DNA of 64,000 nucleotides. It comes from Volvox africanus (Eukaryota; Chlorophyta; Chlorophyceae; Chlamydomonadales; Volvocaceae). The notes beneath the pieces are model-generated. The model ran no database searches, was not told where the DNA came from, and worked only from the letters and a program-made list of their open reading frames with translations. This document shows, piece by piece, positions 12,098 to 24,527 of this stretch. The DNA lies in NCBI GenBank assembly GCA_030268105.1, contig BSDZ01000089.1:2046001-2110000 (forward strand), in the 5' to 3' direction. Numbering within the stretch: the first letter of the stretch is position 1; each line of letters starts with the position of its first letter. Both the position numbers and the translations under genes were made by a program.

Positions 12098-15000
12098 CTG
12101 CAGCCAGCTGTGTATGCGGGCAGCCATCTCCCCTGGGGCCCATCGAGGGCTCCAGGGATAGTCCCGGTACGTGCGGGATGCGTCAGCGCCCGGAAGCACT
12201 CTGCGCAACGGAAGCAGCAACCGAAATTCAACAGAAATACCAGGAAAGCAGAGCTGCAAACCTGCGCAGCTATCTGATAGTGTGGGGTACGATATGGCTT
12301 TTGACGGTTAAGTTGTGTTGGGTGGGTTGTCGAGGTCGCAACGACGCAAGGCCCAACCAGCCCCAATAAATATGCGAGTCAGGTGAACCGATTGCCTGAT
12401 GGAGGGTTGGTTAGCATGTCACCAGGAGGGTAGCAAGGAATGTGGAGATCCCGGCCTCAGGCGAGGACAAGAAGACAAACGTCCATGTAAGAGACAGCAG
12501 GGCATCTCATCGCGGTATATGCCGTATGGAACCTTCTACAAAACACGTTGGGTCCCCAGTCACGATCGGGTTATGCCTGTAAGCGAGCACCACCCTATAC
12601 ATCCCCTACCACCCGACGAGACGAGGACCAGCTCTCTCACACAGGTCACTAGATGTACTGGCTGGACGGACTACCCATCCTCGTTCCTACCCACAATGGG
12701 CACCACAGAGGTACACATCCCGTACGTTCGAACAAATAAAAACCGTTTCCGTCCAGCCTGTCTGGGAGGGACAACAGTACTCTCTCATGTACAGGTCGTT
12801 TACTGCATCAAGGCCTGTACGGTCGCCACAGCACGGCCCCCGCATGTACGGCCCATACAGATACTCGTACAGTTCAGCATAGTCATGGGGCAGCACCTGG
12901 CAGTTCATGGGAGGGGCATGCGGCACGGCTCTGCGCACAGCCTCTACGGAGTGCCTGGCGGTCTGCGGGGCTATAATCCTGGAAGCTTTTGTCCGCTGAA
13001 CCTGGCCACGCCCCTGAACCCTCTCACCCGTCACCTCGGGGATAGGCCCGCGAGCGGGTGGAGAGGTTTTCCTCCCCCTCGCCCCCCCCCTCTAGCTGCG
13101 TTTCCCCGAACACACCTGACGCACTGCAGCACCACCGTGGGCTTATCCGCCGGGAACCTGCTCCCCAGCTCCACGGACACCAGCACCGGACTGCCCTCCC
13201 AAGCCACCGCGTACAGGGCGCAGCCGATAGCCAGGTTGACCTCCAGGGGAAAGCCCAGCAGGTTGCCAATCTGGTGCAAGAGCTACCAGGGCGCGAAGCA
13301 GAAGCGGGAAACGTGGGGAGAGGGTCGTAACGACAGCGACGTGGGAAAGGTTAACATATATAATATAATATAATATAATATAATATAATATAATATAATA
13401 TAATATAATATAATATAATATAATATAATATAATATAATATAATATAATATAATATAATATAATATAATATAATATAATATAATATAATATAATATAATA
13501 TAATATAATATAATATAATATAATATAACATAATATAATATAACATAATATAATGTAATGTAATATAATATAACGTAATATAATATAACGTAATATAATA
13601 TAATATAATGTAATATAATACAATGTAATATAACATAACATAATATAATGTAATGTAATATAATATAACGTAATATAATATAATATAATGTAATATAATA
13701 CAATGTAATATAATATAACATAACATAATATAATGTAATGTAATATAATATAACGTAATATACAATATTACGTAATATAGGCTTTGGGTCCTTAGGGTTT
13801 TAGGGGGGGTCAGCGAGAGAGGTCTTTCCTTTTTGTGCAGTGCAGGTGTCTGCGGGGCCAGCTTTGGGTGGGGCCGGAAGGCTTTCTAGGGGGGCGCCAG
13901 ATCGGCTTGTCATCCCCCCCTCCGCCTCTTGTTGGGTTCTTTCGGCTTGGCTGTGTAAGAGTGTGCTTTCCTGCTGGTGTTTCTCCTCCGAGGGGATCTG
14001 TGTGTGTCTGTCAGGCTCTTGCCAGGTCAGTTTCGGGTTAGAGGAGAGGTTTCCCCGTCCTTTGAGCAGCTAGATGTTCCCCGTTTTCTGTTGGGCCCTT
14101 CCGTGGTTTCTTGGTGGCCCTGAGTGCTCTGTAAGTGGCCAGGCGAGAGCCTCTGATGGTTCGCTGGCCCTAGTGAGAGGGGGAGCACGTGGCAGGACAG
14201 ACAGACAAAGCCACGTGCTCCTCCCCTGCGCTGTGGCTCGGTCCGGTCAGGACCCCCGGTGCTCGTCTTTGAAGGGCGAGTCGCCCACAGTGTAACACCC
14301 ATAATACAATATATTATAAGATTGTTTATTACAATGCATAATTTATTACAGAGCTCAAGATTTGACATGCTCTAGCGCAAAGGGATGGGAAACCATCCCC
14401 CTGTCCCTCCATCACCCCTGCAAGGTCCCCGTACTCTCCCCTTACGTAGCTTACGACTCGGCCCTGTTCCCAGCCGGCCGTGAGTGGGGCCCTCGACGCC
14501 CTTTGCAGTTCCCACTGGCTGCCGCCTCGCCGTCTAGTATTTCCCCGACGGCACGGCGACTTCTTCCACATCGAAGAACAACTTCGCCCGCTGTGCAAAA
14601 CAGCCTCTCGGGGTCTTCCACACATCATTTCCCACTTCACATCATATCTGTCATGGATTTCCCTCATTCAACGTGCTCCCTAACGCCCGCGGCCACTCGC
14701 CCGGGTCCCCTCCCCACCTGTTGCCGAGTGGCCAGCACATGGCAATGGGTGTCCACCTGTGCCTGCAGCCTCTCCACCGCCAACGGCACGAACTCCGCCA
14801 GGCACATCTGAGGGGACCACAGAGGCAGAAGGAAGGAGGGGACCAGACCGGGTCCGCTGACGCCAGCAGTGCCACCGCCACTGCCGACGGTGTCTGACCC
14901 GCTGGTGGCGCTGGCAGCTCCTCCGCCTCCGCCGGCACCTACCGCAACGGCGGTCCCCCCCTCCTGCGCCTTGAGGTCCATCAGTACCCGTGGCAGCTGA

Positions 15001-17854
15001 GGTGATGAGACGGGTGGGGGGACGTTAAGTCAGAAACTTGGATTTGGTGGAAGAGGTTCGGGGTCTCGGAGAGTGGCTGGCTTGGGGTTGAAGGCGGGTT
15101 CTGGGCATACCCAAGAGCGCCTCCGGGGTGGTCATAAGGAGCTGTTTGAAACACGCATACACGTTTCCACACCCACCCTCCCACCCAAACCCTCTCCAAA
15201 CAGTGTTTTCTCTCCAAGAAAATTGTTTTATTGTTATATGTGCGCACACGCTTGTGCGTGTGTGCACATTTATTGAAACAGTGTTCCAGGAGTCCTAGGC
15301 GCTTCCCTCCACCCTATCCGCCACCCTACCACTACCAGGCGGCACTCGTTCGCTCTTCGCGGTCCCCTCTTCCATCAGCCCCAATACAGGAGCCCGCGTG
15401 AGCGGCACGCCATCGGAGAGGAGCACAGGTGAGCAGCCACGCGCTTGCTTCCAGCACTTCGGGCCCCACCTGGGTCTAACCTTCTGCTCAGGCGTTTCAA
15501 GTACCCCCGACACGCTGGCGACGAATCGACATGCGCCTAGGGTTCAGGGAGAAAGAGGACGGCGGCCGCGCAAAGCTCAAGTCAAGAGCCAAGCACCGCA
15601 ACTTACTCTGCCAACGCTAACCTGCCGCGTTTAAGAAGGTTCAGCTCAGGCTGCGAAGAGGCCCCCCAGTGCCACCGCACCTGCAACGTCATATCTGGAT
15701 CCGCCAGATCGGACCCCGCAACCACCGGCAAGCGGAAGGTCGCAAGCAGCGTGAATTCCGTGCCGGCCGGCTGTAGCTGTAGCTGTAGCTGCGACGGCGA
15801 CGGTGACGGCGGCGACGGCCGCTGCTGCAGCCCCGCGCATCCCATAGCCGCATTATCCCCCGGGCCCCGCCTCGGTCCGTGGTCCTGGTCATGCGGGAGA
15901 TTGGTGCCGATGCTGCGTCCCTCCACAGCCGGCGAGGCTGAGGCCAACGGGCTATTAGAAGATTGCTGTTGCTGCTGCTGGTGTTGCTGCTGGAGGGCGG
16001 TAGGTGGGGACAGCTGTTCGGAGTTGTCTTGATCTGCGTTCAGCGGCTGCGGCCAGGAGGATAGGCGGGCGCCGTAAATGTCCGCCAGCTCAAGAAGGCG
16101 GCGTAGGTTCAGGGGCGGCAAGCGTAGGGCAAAGCACACCTGTGCGGCCGGGGATTGGGATAAACACCGGACCCAGGCGCATGGACAGGATGAGGAGGGG
16201 GCGATTGTCATCCGTATAGGATCGAGGAAGCAGCCCTCTTCGAAGACAGCTTGAGGGGCTCAGGTCTGAAGGTGGGGCGGATCCAAGCTCCAAGGCGCCG
16301 GTCGCTGGCAGCCGTATGTGTGGCCGGGGATGATAAAAACCAACCGACCCCGAGCTGCAGGAACTCTCTTTCACGAGTGCTTGGTACCTTACCTACCGGA
16401 AGCGGTATATCCCCTGACAGCTGATAGCCGACACGTGGACAGCCGACTGACTCAGCGGACGCTTAACACGATGACTGTCACATAAACGGCAATCGATATC
16501 GAAATTGCATGCAACGTTTTTCGTACATCGCCTCTCTTTGCCCCCTCCCCCGATCCCCGATCCCCGTTCCCGTCCCCTATCCCGATGCCCGTTCCCATGC
16601 CGATCTCAGTCCCATGCCAGATCACAAACCCAGGGGATCACGGGGCCCAGTTGGGACCGGCTCCTGTTGGACTCACCATCTCATATCTCACATCTCACAT
16701 CCGGGCAACATGCATACACACACACACACCACGTTCCCTGACTACACGGACCCGACTTCTTCCCCTCTTCAACGCAGCTGCGAACGCCGTACTAAATGCG
16801 AAATGCGGAAAGGAACAATGACTCACTGGTGTACCGGTGCTTGTTTGCGTGCTCAACCCTTGTTCCCGTACTCAGCCGGTAAGACCACCGGCCCCACGCG
16901 ATTGATTCTGCACGATGACAAACACACACGAACACAAATACAAACACACATACACACACCTGCTGTGGCTGCTGCTGCGGCGGCTGCAGCTCTAACTGCA
17001 CCCCCATTCCCAGCTCCAACGTGCTCAGTTCGAACTGCAGCCGCGGAACGGCCGCTGCCACCCTCTCCAGCTTTCCAAGTTGATGTTCCCGGTACGCCTC
17101 AAGCAGCACCGAAACTAGTCGAAGCAGCCGCTGATTTACTGTAGCTCCGAAACTAGCACTGGCCTCTGTACAGGAGGGGCTGTCGGCGGCTCCGTAATGC
17201 TGTTGATGGAGTTGTGGCGGTGCAGGTGGCAGAGCCGACACTGCCGTCGCGGCCATCGTGGCGGCGGCGTCAGTGGCAGCGGGTGAACCCCCTGACCAGC
17301 TACGTAGCAGCGCACGAAGGGCAGCTTGGCTACTGTTGCTGCTGCGTCCAGGTTGACCAGGCTCCAGCAGTTGAAAGTGGTAATCGGGGCGGAATGGGGG
17401 CCCGCAAAGGGGAAGAAATGTCTCATCGTCAAAGAGCAGGTCTGGGGCAGAGTGCAGTTGGGCGGGGAGTAGGACCTGCAGAGGTGGATGAGGGTTTGCC
17501 AGCGGCAACAAAACGAGGGGGGATGCAACTGGTGAGGACAGCACAGGCGAACGGGAGTGTGGTTACGGCGGCATACGACAGCTCTAGCGTGTGGCGGGGG
17601 TTGGAAGTAGCTGAACGCCTACGCTACTATCTGGATCGCTCGTCCGCTGGGTTGCTAGAATAGTGGGCATAAGGGGACCGAAACGGATGTAACCCGGCTA
17701 TTCCGGATGCATTCCGCACCTGCCAATAAAGCTGTCGCCCACACCATGGAATCTCCAGATGGCAGATCCACATATTTTGCGAGGCATGCTCGAGTGTCGC
17801 TGAGCAACTGAGCACCTGGCTCACAAATTGAAGCTGTCGTTGCAAGCTCTCCAT
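12098..17854 (-). CDS. BRE: BRE / BABAM2 (BRCC45) homologue, BRISC and BRCA1-A complex subunit
   Basis: BRE is the UEV-domain scaffold that holds the K63-specific deubiquitinase BRCC36 in BRISC and BRCA1-A. Exons: 17854-17720, 17475-16960, 16139-15681, 14996-14718, 13282-13116 and 12200-12098, all GT-AG and in phase. Matches to human BRE in order: MWICHLEIPWCGRQLYWQ, then LHSAPDLLFDDETFLP (first UEV), VCFALRLPPLNLRRLL, MCLAEFVPLAVERLQAQVD, WEGSPVLVSVELGSRFPADK, and YRDYPWSPRWAPGEMAARI near the C-terminus. Algal features are a Gln-run insert (about 15980) and Gly/Ala-rich stretches. The donor after exon 6 (CAG|GTGCGT) implies a short last exon below 12098 that I could not place; reading through instead gives a non-homologous tail ending at 11942. 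Introns hold unusual simple repeats. Confidence 0.85.
13353..13770. repeat. AATAT pentanucleotide array with higher-order structure
   Basis: About 415 bp of tandem TAATA units within BRE intron 4. The right half carries variant units (TAATG, TAACA, TAACG, TACAA) in a repeating order: the block starting at 13581 recurs at 13661 (80 bp) and again 85 bp later with one extra unit. The left half is almost pure. Open frames across it (ILYYI repeats on the minus strand) are artefacts of the period. Confidence 0.97.
14182..14221. repeat. 12-bp inverted repeat, hairpin in BRE intron 4
   Basis: Arms 14182-14193 and 14210-14221 are exact reverse complements around a 16-nt loop. Surrounding sequence (about 13800-14290) is GC-rich and may be a small non-autonomous element, but its ends were not found. 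Confidence 0.6.
16921..16960. repeat. CA/GT-rich simple repeat at a BRE donor site
   Basis: On the gene's strand the donor after exon 2 (CAG|GTGTGTGT) opens directly into an imperfect GT-rich repeat with several equivalent GT dinucleotides. Phase supports a cut at 16960/16959. Confidence 0.6.
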
Positions 17855-20800
17855 ATTGAGATAACTTGTAAAGGTAACTAATAAGATTGTACTCGGAGGC
17901 AGTGTGATTCCAATAAATCGAAGCACTTTGAAAACTATCCCGGGTAACCTCCTCAAAAGTGTTCATGTATATAAATATACGAACAGCAAAAATAACACGC
18001 AGAACAGATCGTCACATCCTGCAAATATACGCCGAACGCTCCGTAGTTAATGTGAAGGTTAGGCTATGGCAAGCAAAGTTAATGCAACAAGGATAAATCA
18101 CATACATTGAAAGTTTCGAAAATTTTCACAGGAGAGCCGGCTTCGAAGCGGTGCAGTCATCGACTTTCAAGTCCATGCGGGAGGACAGCTGGTTGGTTGT
18201 ACCATGTCGTAAAGTGCATAAAAATGAGGAGCCGCAGCCTTGGCATTGTCAAATATTGGCCTGGGTTTTCTGTCCCGATGCAGACTGGCAGCACCACAAC
18301 GAAGGCGGCGCATCCGGGTACATCCCATCCGGGGTTGGCCTTCTCCGGATGTACAACGGACCATCGGCGGTGTGCGTGCGTGAGGGTGTGGAAGAGGGGC
18401 GGACGTTTTCCGTGTGAATGCGTGCGGGGGTTTTCGCGACGACCCAAACACCCGCCCGCCAGTTGACACTTCACCGCTGTGGCTGGGGGGTATTCATTCG
18501 TCCAACAGGAAGTGTTAACAGGGCTTGAAAGTCAGGGCCGTCATTGGTGACGCAGATTCCGGGGTTTTACAAGGGGTGCCCGGCCTAGTGGCTTGGTAAG
18601 TACGGCGATTAGTAAAGCATCTTTAACTGGTCATAGTAGTTGGGCTTGAAATGGCCGCTGTAAACTTGTATTCTAATCCTAGTAGTCCTCGTTGGCCAAG
18701 AAATGTATCGATACGCGAAGGTTCCTGGCATGGCAGATAACACACTGCGCCTGAAATTATCTAATGCCCTTACTAATCGGGTTGCGTGCGGTGTCACTAC
18801 CGAGTTATTATAATGAATACCAACAAACATGTTGTTAAGGAGATATCTTAATATCCCTAACATCATGTCGCATGGCGCCGTTGGTCTGTGGGTTGAATCG
18901 CGGGAAAACTGCAAAGCGCATCCATGGATCAAGAACCCAGAAATGCCGAGCTGTGGTTACGCTAGGAAATCTGCTCCGGTAAGCACCGGCGATATGGTGA
19001 TAGCTCAAACGCAGCCCGTTTGCTTTCGAACAACGCATCACCAGAACTGAACAAATGTATGTTTTGGTCATATGATAATCCGGTCATCATTTCCTATGCC
19101 TCCGTACTGCTGCCTGTAGCGTGTGGGGGATGGGGTGGGGTGGGGACTGCGCGCGGTGGGCCCAGAGCTCTGGGTGGGCCGTTGTTTTGCCCTTGGCAGG
19201 TATAAGATATCCGACTCGTGCACAGCCTTCCCTTCTGAAGCAACCCAAACCAACCCAACTATTTACTGCAAAGCTTTCCAACACTCTACGTTACGCTTTC
19301 TTCAACGGACTGCTGCGGCGATCGACCGATTGCTCGAAGCTGCCGCTGTCCCTTCATTCACCACCAATTCACCCGGCATTACGCTCCAAGGCACTCAGGA
19401 AACCTTTCTACGAGGTGCGTGGCCTTCAGGGGCAGGGGCCAGAGGGCTGAAGTCGCGGCCAGCAAGAAAACCCTCTCCTACTCTGCACCGATTCTACCAC
19501 CCTGAGAGGCGAAATTGTCCGCTACGAGCCCCTCCCTTCCTGTGTGTGACAACACGCACAGGCCAGGGGGGTATCTGGGTACAGACGCCACGCAGTTACT
19601 ACTCTATCAGCATCGCGTTTAGCGCTCTCGGGAATCTTTCAGAGAGCCGCATACGCAATAATACCAATGGAGTACCAATACGGATAGTTATAACCTCCTA
19701 CCATGCTATGAAAACATCGGCCTCCGCACCAGCATGCTCCAGGAACCCTTGAACCCGTGCCTCGAGAAACGCGTGTGCTATTACACTGTCCCTTAGCTAC
19801 GGCGCCGGTTGGCAACGCTTGCATGCATGTTTTACTACCATATGCCTCGTGAAGTTGCGCATGTGGTTAGTTACAGGAATAGCACATGTGCTTAGTTCAT
19901 CTGATTCTTGCCTCTTTACAGGAGTGCCACCTTTTCCTGGTAAGATCACCCAATTTGGCAGCGGAGACTGGAGATTGAGATTTAATACCTACATAGAACA
20001 TGTCATAAATTATCACATTTACATGATAATTCCAATATTCAGTCTTTTCAAATGCGTGGTCCCAAGAAAGGACGCCAAATATTGCGGAAGGTCCCGAAGG
20101 ACACGACCGGCGGGGAAGGAATAAGCTTTCAACCAGCAATAGTCGCGCCTCGATTAGAACTCATATGCCATAACGCATTAGCAACTTATCAAGCCGCTCA
20201 ACCATGGTGGATCTTAAAAGTTACGCTGCATACATCTTTGCACTGCCAATCTAAGTTGGTTTGAAGGATAAAATGGTGGTTGTTATTTTTAGGCTTAAAT
20301 CCTATAATTGTATGATGTTAGCCGTAGACCTGCTGCCGAGAGGACTAAGGCTGGCACAAGGGGAAAAGGGAAACGGTGCAGGGCTGTATCACGACATAGT
20401 ACCGGCATCGCAGAGCGGCATCACAGAACAGCATTGAAAACAAAGCGACACCGAGCGATTCGGGTTGCACTGCAGCCATCCGTAGCCCAAATCCACACCG
20501 GTGCATCTGATACACACACACATAACGGTGTATCATCAGCGGGCTAATGGCACTGCTGTGCATTCGGTTCTGTTATCGTCCTGGCTCTGCTCTTGAATCA
20601 GACATATATGAGCACACGTCCGCGCCCGCCTTGTGACGGCGCAAAAATCTCAACCGCCACTGCGGTGGCCGATTACCAATAATAAATATACACGTTGATG
20701 CAAGTTCCCCGGTCGGACGTGGATGTGCCGACCCATGCACAGGTCGTGCGTGCCACCGCTCGGATCCACCCATACCCTGGATGCCCTCACTTAGTTACAA

Positions 20801-20950
20801 CACCCTAAACAACTGCCTGGGCACATAGAGCACTTCTCCTCCAAACATTCAACTTCTCGGGCGACCCACTGTACCGCCTGCAAACCACATTTAACCCGAA
20901 ACCAACTGCAGTCTGTGTATACAGTTTCCGAATGTACAGATCTTATCATC
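17855..20950. other. Mostly non-coding; one exon candidate at about 19277-19411
   Basis: No complete gene was found. On the plus strand, an acceptor-like CAAAG near 19276 is followed by an open helical segment (LRFLQRTAAAIDRLLEAAAV) that ends at a donor-like GAG|GTGCGT near 19411. Nothing joined to it on either side and no family was recognised. Confidence 0.25.
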
Positions 20951-21099
20951 CTAAGGCAGATGTTCGGTTTCGTTTGTATACTCCATCCTTGCTGCGTTAG
21001 TCATTTTCAGTACACAGTAATACCGCAAGCTTGCGCTTCCACCCACTGGAAACAATAATTGGAGCTCCTGCGCCCCGGGGTGTTGTTTATCATTGCCCC

Positions 21100-23733
21100 T
21101 CCCCACCCAGGGATGGCCCACCCTCCTCCCTCCAGCTGGTCCTCCGCGTGCTCCTCGTGCAGACCTCCATGCCCCGCCCAGCGCATTTGCGCCGCCTGAG
21201 CTCGCCTCGCCGGCTCCTCCGCTGAGCGTCCGTAAGTACAGCGCGAAGAGGCGCACCTCCCACTGGATGAAGCGCTCGTCCAGGCGACCGTGCTCGCACA
21301 CACAGAGCGCGGATGTGACCGGAGCGACAGAGTCCGCACTGGCCGGCCTGCGAGGGGATTATTGCAAGGGTCGGGTGGGCGGGCGTATGTAAACTGGCGG
21401 GTGGGGACGGGGTCTTGAGCCGCCCATGAGAAGCGGCTCGCTCATCATGTACAGCTCAAACAGCTATACATCAGGTATATATGCAACTAACAGCAGGAGA
21501 CATTGGAAGAAGGTGTCGCTGTAAACGTCCCTGAATTGCATCGCACTGTTAAAATGAACTGCTGCCGAAGCGGAATGCCATGATGGCTATTACCCATATC
21601 ACCGTACCGGCATACGCCAGGTCATGTGCCATGCCACGACAGCAGTGAGTTACTGAACCGAGGAAACGTTGAGAGATTACACGTGAAAGTTGGTCAGCTG
21701 GGTTGCACAAAAACAGACCCCATTCTTCACATTTTACTCAATGCGGTGTGTATGTGTAAGGGAAGTCCAACTCTGATGCCTGCGGGCCTTATGTACCTGA
21801 TATGGATGCATGACCCCGTCAATATCTGGCATCACAACAGGTACGCACATAATAGACCCTCCGCGTCCAAGAATCAAGTGTCCCCAGGTTTGTGTGCTCA
21901 GTTCCGTCAATAGGTTCAACCCAACCCAACAAAGTAAGCAAACACCTGTACGGCTGGCAGCATCGTCCGGCTTCTACAACCTTCCTGTGCCAGTTTGAGA
22001 GACCTATCCAAACTCCAATACACGTCAGCCCTACCTCAAGTCTCTGCTACAGTGCACGGTGCCCCATCAATGCAATGCCCCACACACGTCACACACCATG
22101 CTACACACAAAAAACTTGAGAGTTCTGCCGTATAGACCCCTATTATATATGGTACTCAGTTGAAGTCAAGCACCCCCCATTTCAAAACAAACACGGTGGC
22201 CTGAGACCACCCAGGCCGGGTCATTGGTGTGGGTACTATCACCACGAACGTGCAGTCTGACGTCAATCTGTCTACAAAGGAGCTCCCATGTACGTGCACT
22301 CGTTACATACAAGTGCCTCAGACTGAAATGCGCCATTACAACCCATGTGGGGGGAAGTCCACCAGCTGGGGCCGCCACACACTCTTGCAGCGTGCCCGAG
22401 TTGCGGCCCGGAACCCTCCACTCCGAGCTCGAAGTCCATGTTACAGATAGAACTACCAAGCCACTCCTACTCAAGTATCTTATGCTTATCTTGCACCGCT
22501 ACGGCTCTCACCACTGCCATCGTAAACACGTGCCTTTTCATCCCGAAATTCCCGTGGCCCCTCTCGCCCGACACACACAGCATTGGCGGGTCTGCTTCCA
22601 TAAAATTAGCCCCCGGCGTGGTTGCGGATGTGATGGAAGTGTATGGACCCCCCACCGGGTATCCAGCAGGATGTCCACACCCCCGACACTCGGGTGCGCG
22701 TTACCGTCACCTTGGCCCCCGCCCGGGCGCCAGGCACAGCCGCCGCCATGCCCATGCTGCAAACCCTGGCTGCCGCAAGCTTATATGAGTTCTTATATAC
22801 GACGGGGGCAACAGCAGGGGTGTGCGGTAGAGAGAAATGAGTTATGGGCTAGAAGGCCTCAAGCTTTCTAACTCTCAACGCGTTCGTCATCCAGTGGTTG
22901 GAGCCAGCACCTGAAATAATTATGCTTCGACCACATTGAACAGCTATTTCCGTGCGGCTGCTGACTCACTCAGGATTGCTCGTGCTCTCTCTGCCAACCG
23001 TGGATCGCGAATGAGAGCAGGCGGACTGGTCCGCGGGACGGTAGCTGCAGCTGCTGGCCCATGCCCACGTCGGCAGCCCGTGCCTGAAGGGCCCCCTCTG
23101 CATGGGATACAGCGCCATGCCGTGGCAGGGCTTTCCAGGCAGCGCTGCATCGCTCTTCCTCTACCTCCTCCCCAACGTCCTCCTGACCACCGCAACGCGA
23201 CCTACTGTAGCGAGGAAGGCACAGCGGTGGGATGCAGCTTGAGGTTGACCTCGTCTCGCAGAGGCGGGCTCTCCTGTCGCGAGGGAGAGACGAATGGGGC
23301 CGCGGAGGCATGAAGGGGCGGCACCAGCAGGGGAACAACGTTATGTTGCAGCTGTCGGGAAGTCAGCGGTGTTGAGCTATCAAGGAATGACACTGCTCCA
23401 GATGGAAGGGAATCTTGCTGTTGCTAGAAGGGAATGGAGACTGCGAATCCATGGGAGCGAGAGGAACGGATCACCTACACACTTCTGGGCAAACTGCACG
23501 TCAGCGCTCGCCGTGGGCCATTGGGCAACCAGACACCCTCCGTATCGTGGAGACGATATCCGTAGCACCCAACTTTGCTCTCTTTCCCGCCTTACCTTCC
23601 CTGGCCAGTCTCGTGCGCATAGTGGCCATGTGCCAGTTCATCATATGCGTACACAGCAACACGCGTTTCGCCAGGCTGGTGGATCGGGCCATCACCAGCA
23701 GGGGCCGCTGGGCCTCCAGGCGGTTCAGTGGGC
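21100..23733 (-). CDS. Unidentified minus-strand coding-like exons
   Basis: I do not recognise the product. The clearest exon is 23733-23596, bounded by an acceptor (CGCTTAG) and a donor (GAAG|GTAAGG), and encodes a helical segment containing RLEAQRPLLVMARSTSLAKR. Another candidate near 21300-21200 encodes RLDERFIQWEVRLFALYLR. Segments near 22500-22650 and 22950-23300 are open and GC-rich but the frame is uncertain. These may belong to one gene with the region 24528-26110 or to a separate one. Start, stop and most boundaries are unresolved. Confidence 0.3.
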
Positions 23734-24527
23734 CTAAGCGAGGAGTGAGCGGGAAGCAAGACCTGGGACGAAGACGTGTTAATGTTTGGAAGGCCCCGGG
23801 GGTCAGATGAACATTGACATGGTTGGGTGCACGAGGCACCAGCCGGGAAGGGGCCAGCTAAGACATGGGCTGGGACATGAGTAGTTATGATATATGCTTG
23901 TGTTCTTATGGGAGACTGGACTCCCTGGCTCAACACTCTACGGCTGCAGCTGCGTTCATGCAGGAGGTGATTATCCTACAGGCTAGCCTGCTGTATGAAT
24001 GTTAGAGCGTCGAGCTCTAGAATTCGTAGGAAAAGGTTGACTGACGTAATGCAAAGTCTCAGGACGGTTACGACCCGTCAAGCATAGGTTTCGGTCTTAT
24101 AATTATAATGTCCTCCTTGCTTCCTCCCAAGGGCATTAAATGCTCTTGTTGCACAGGAGGCTGAAACGACTTCTGTACGGTTCGGTGTCTCCTCGCTTCG
24201 AAGGTTACCCTCAAAAGCCAAAGAGTCCTCCTAGTATCCAAGCGCTTCACCACTACGCCTGGTCGTTTCACGTTATAGCTCTTATTTAGACTATCTTAAT
24301 GTAACATCTCGAACACTTCCGTTTATTTCTATTTATTTCGTCTTAGATGCTACAACAATTAATCACGCCGAGTGAGGGGCAGCTCATGTGCATGGCAACA
24401 GGCCAATGCAATGGACAAGCGGGCGCCCCATGAGACAGCAATCCTCTTGCGGCTGCTGGATTGAGCTTGCAAACCCAGATCACTCCTATATGCGCTCTTC
24501 AGGCGCCCCTCCACCGTACCTTATTAC

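Noticed and set aside
11037..12850. Two minus-strand stretches with a loosely similar TGL-AV-D-YLR pattern (about 11040-11110 and 12770-12850)
   Set aside because: Nucleotide similarity is too weak by eye to call a repeat or a decayed transposase.
13143..13765. Long minus-strand frames of repeated ILYYI
   Set aside because: Produced by the AATAT pentamer period; no protein family.
24150..24300. tRNA-like stretch on the minus strand near a GTGGTGAAGCGC sequence
   Set aside because: No consistent acceptor and T-arm pairing could be drawn.
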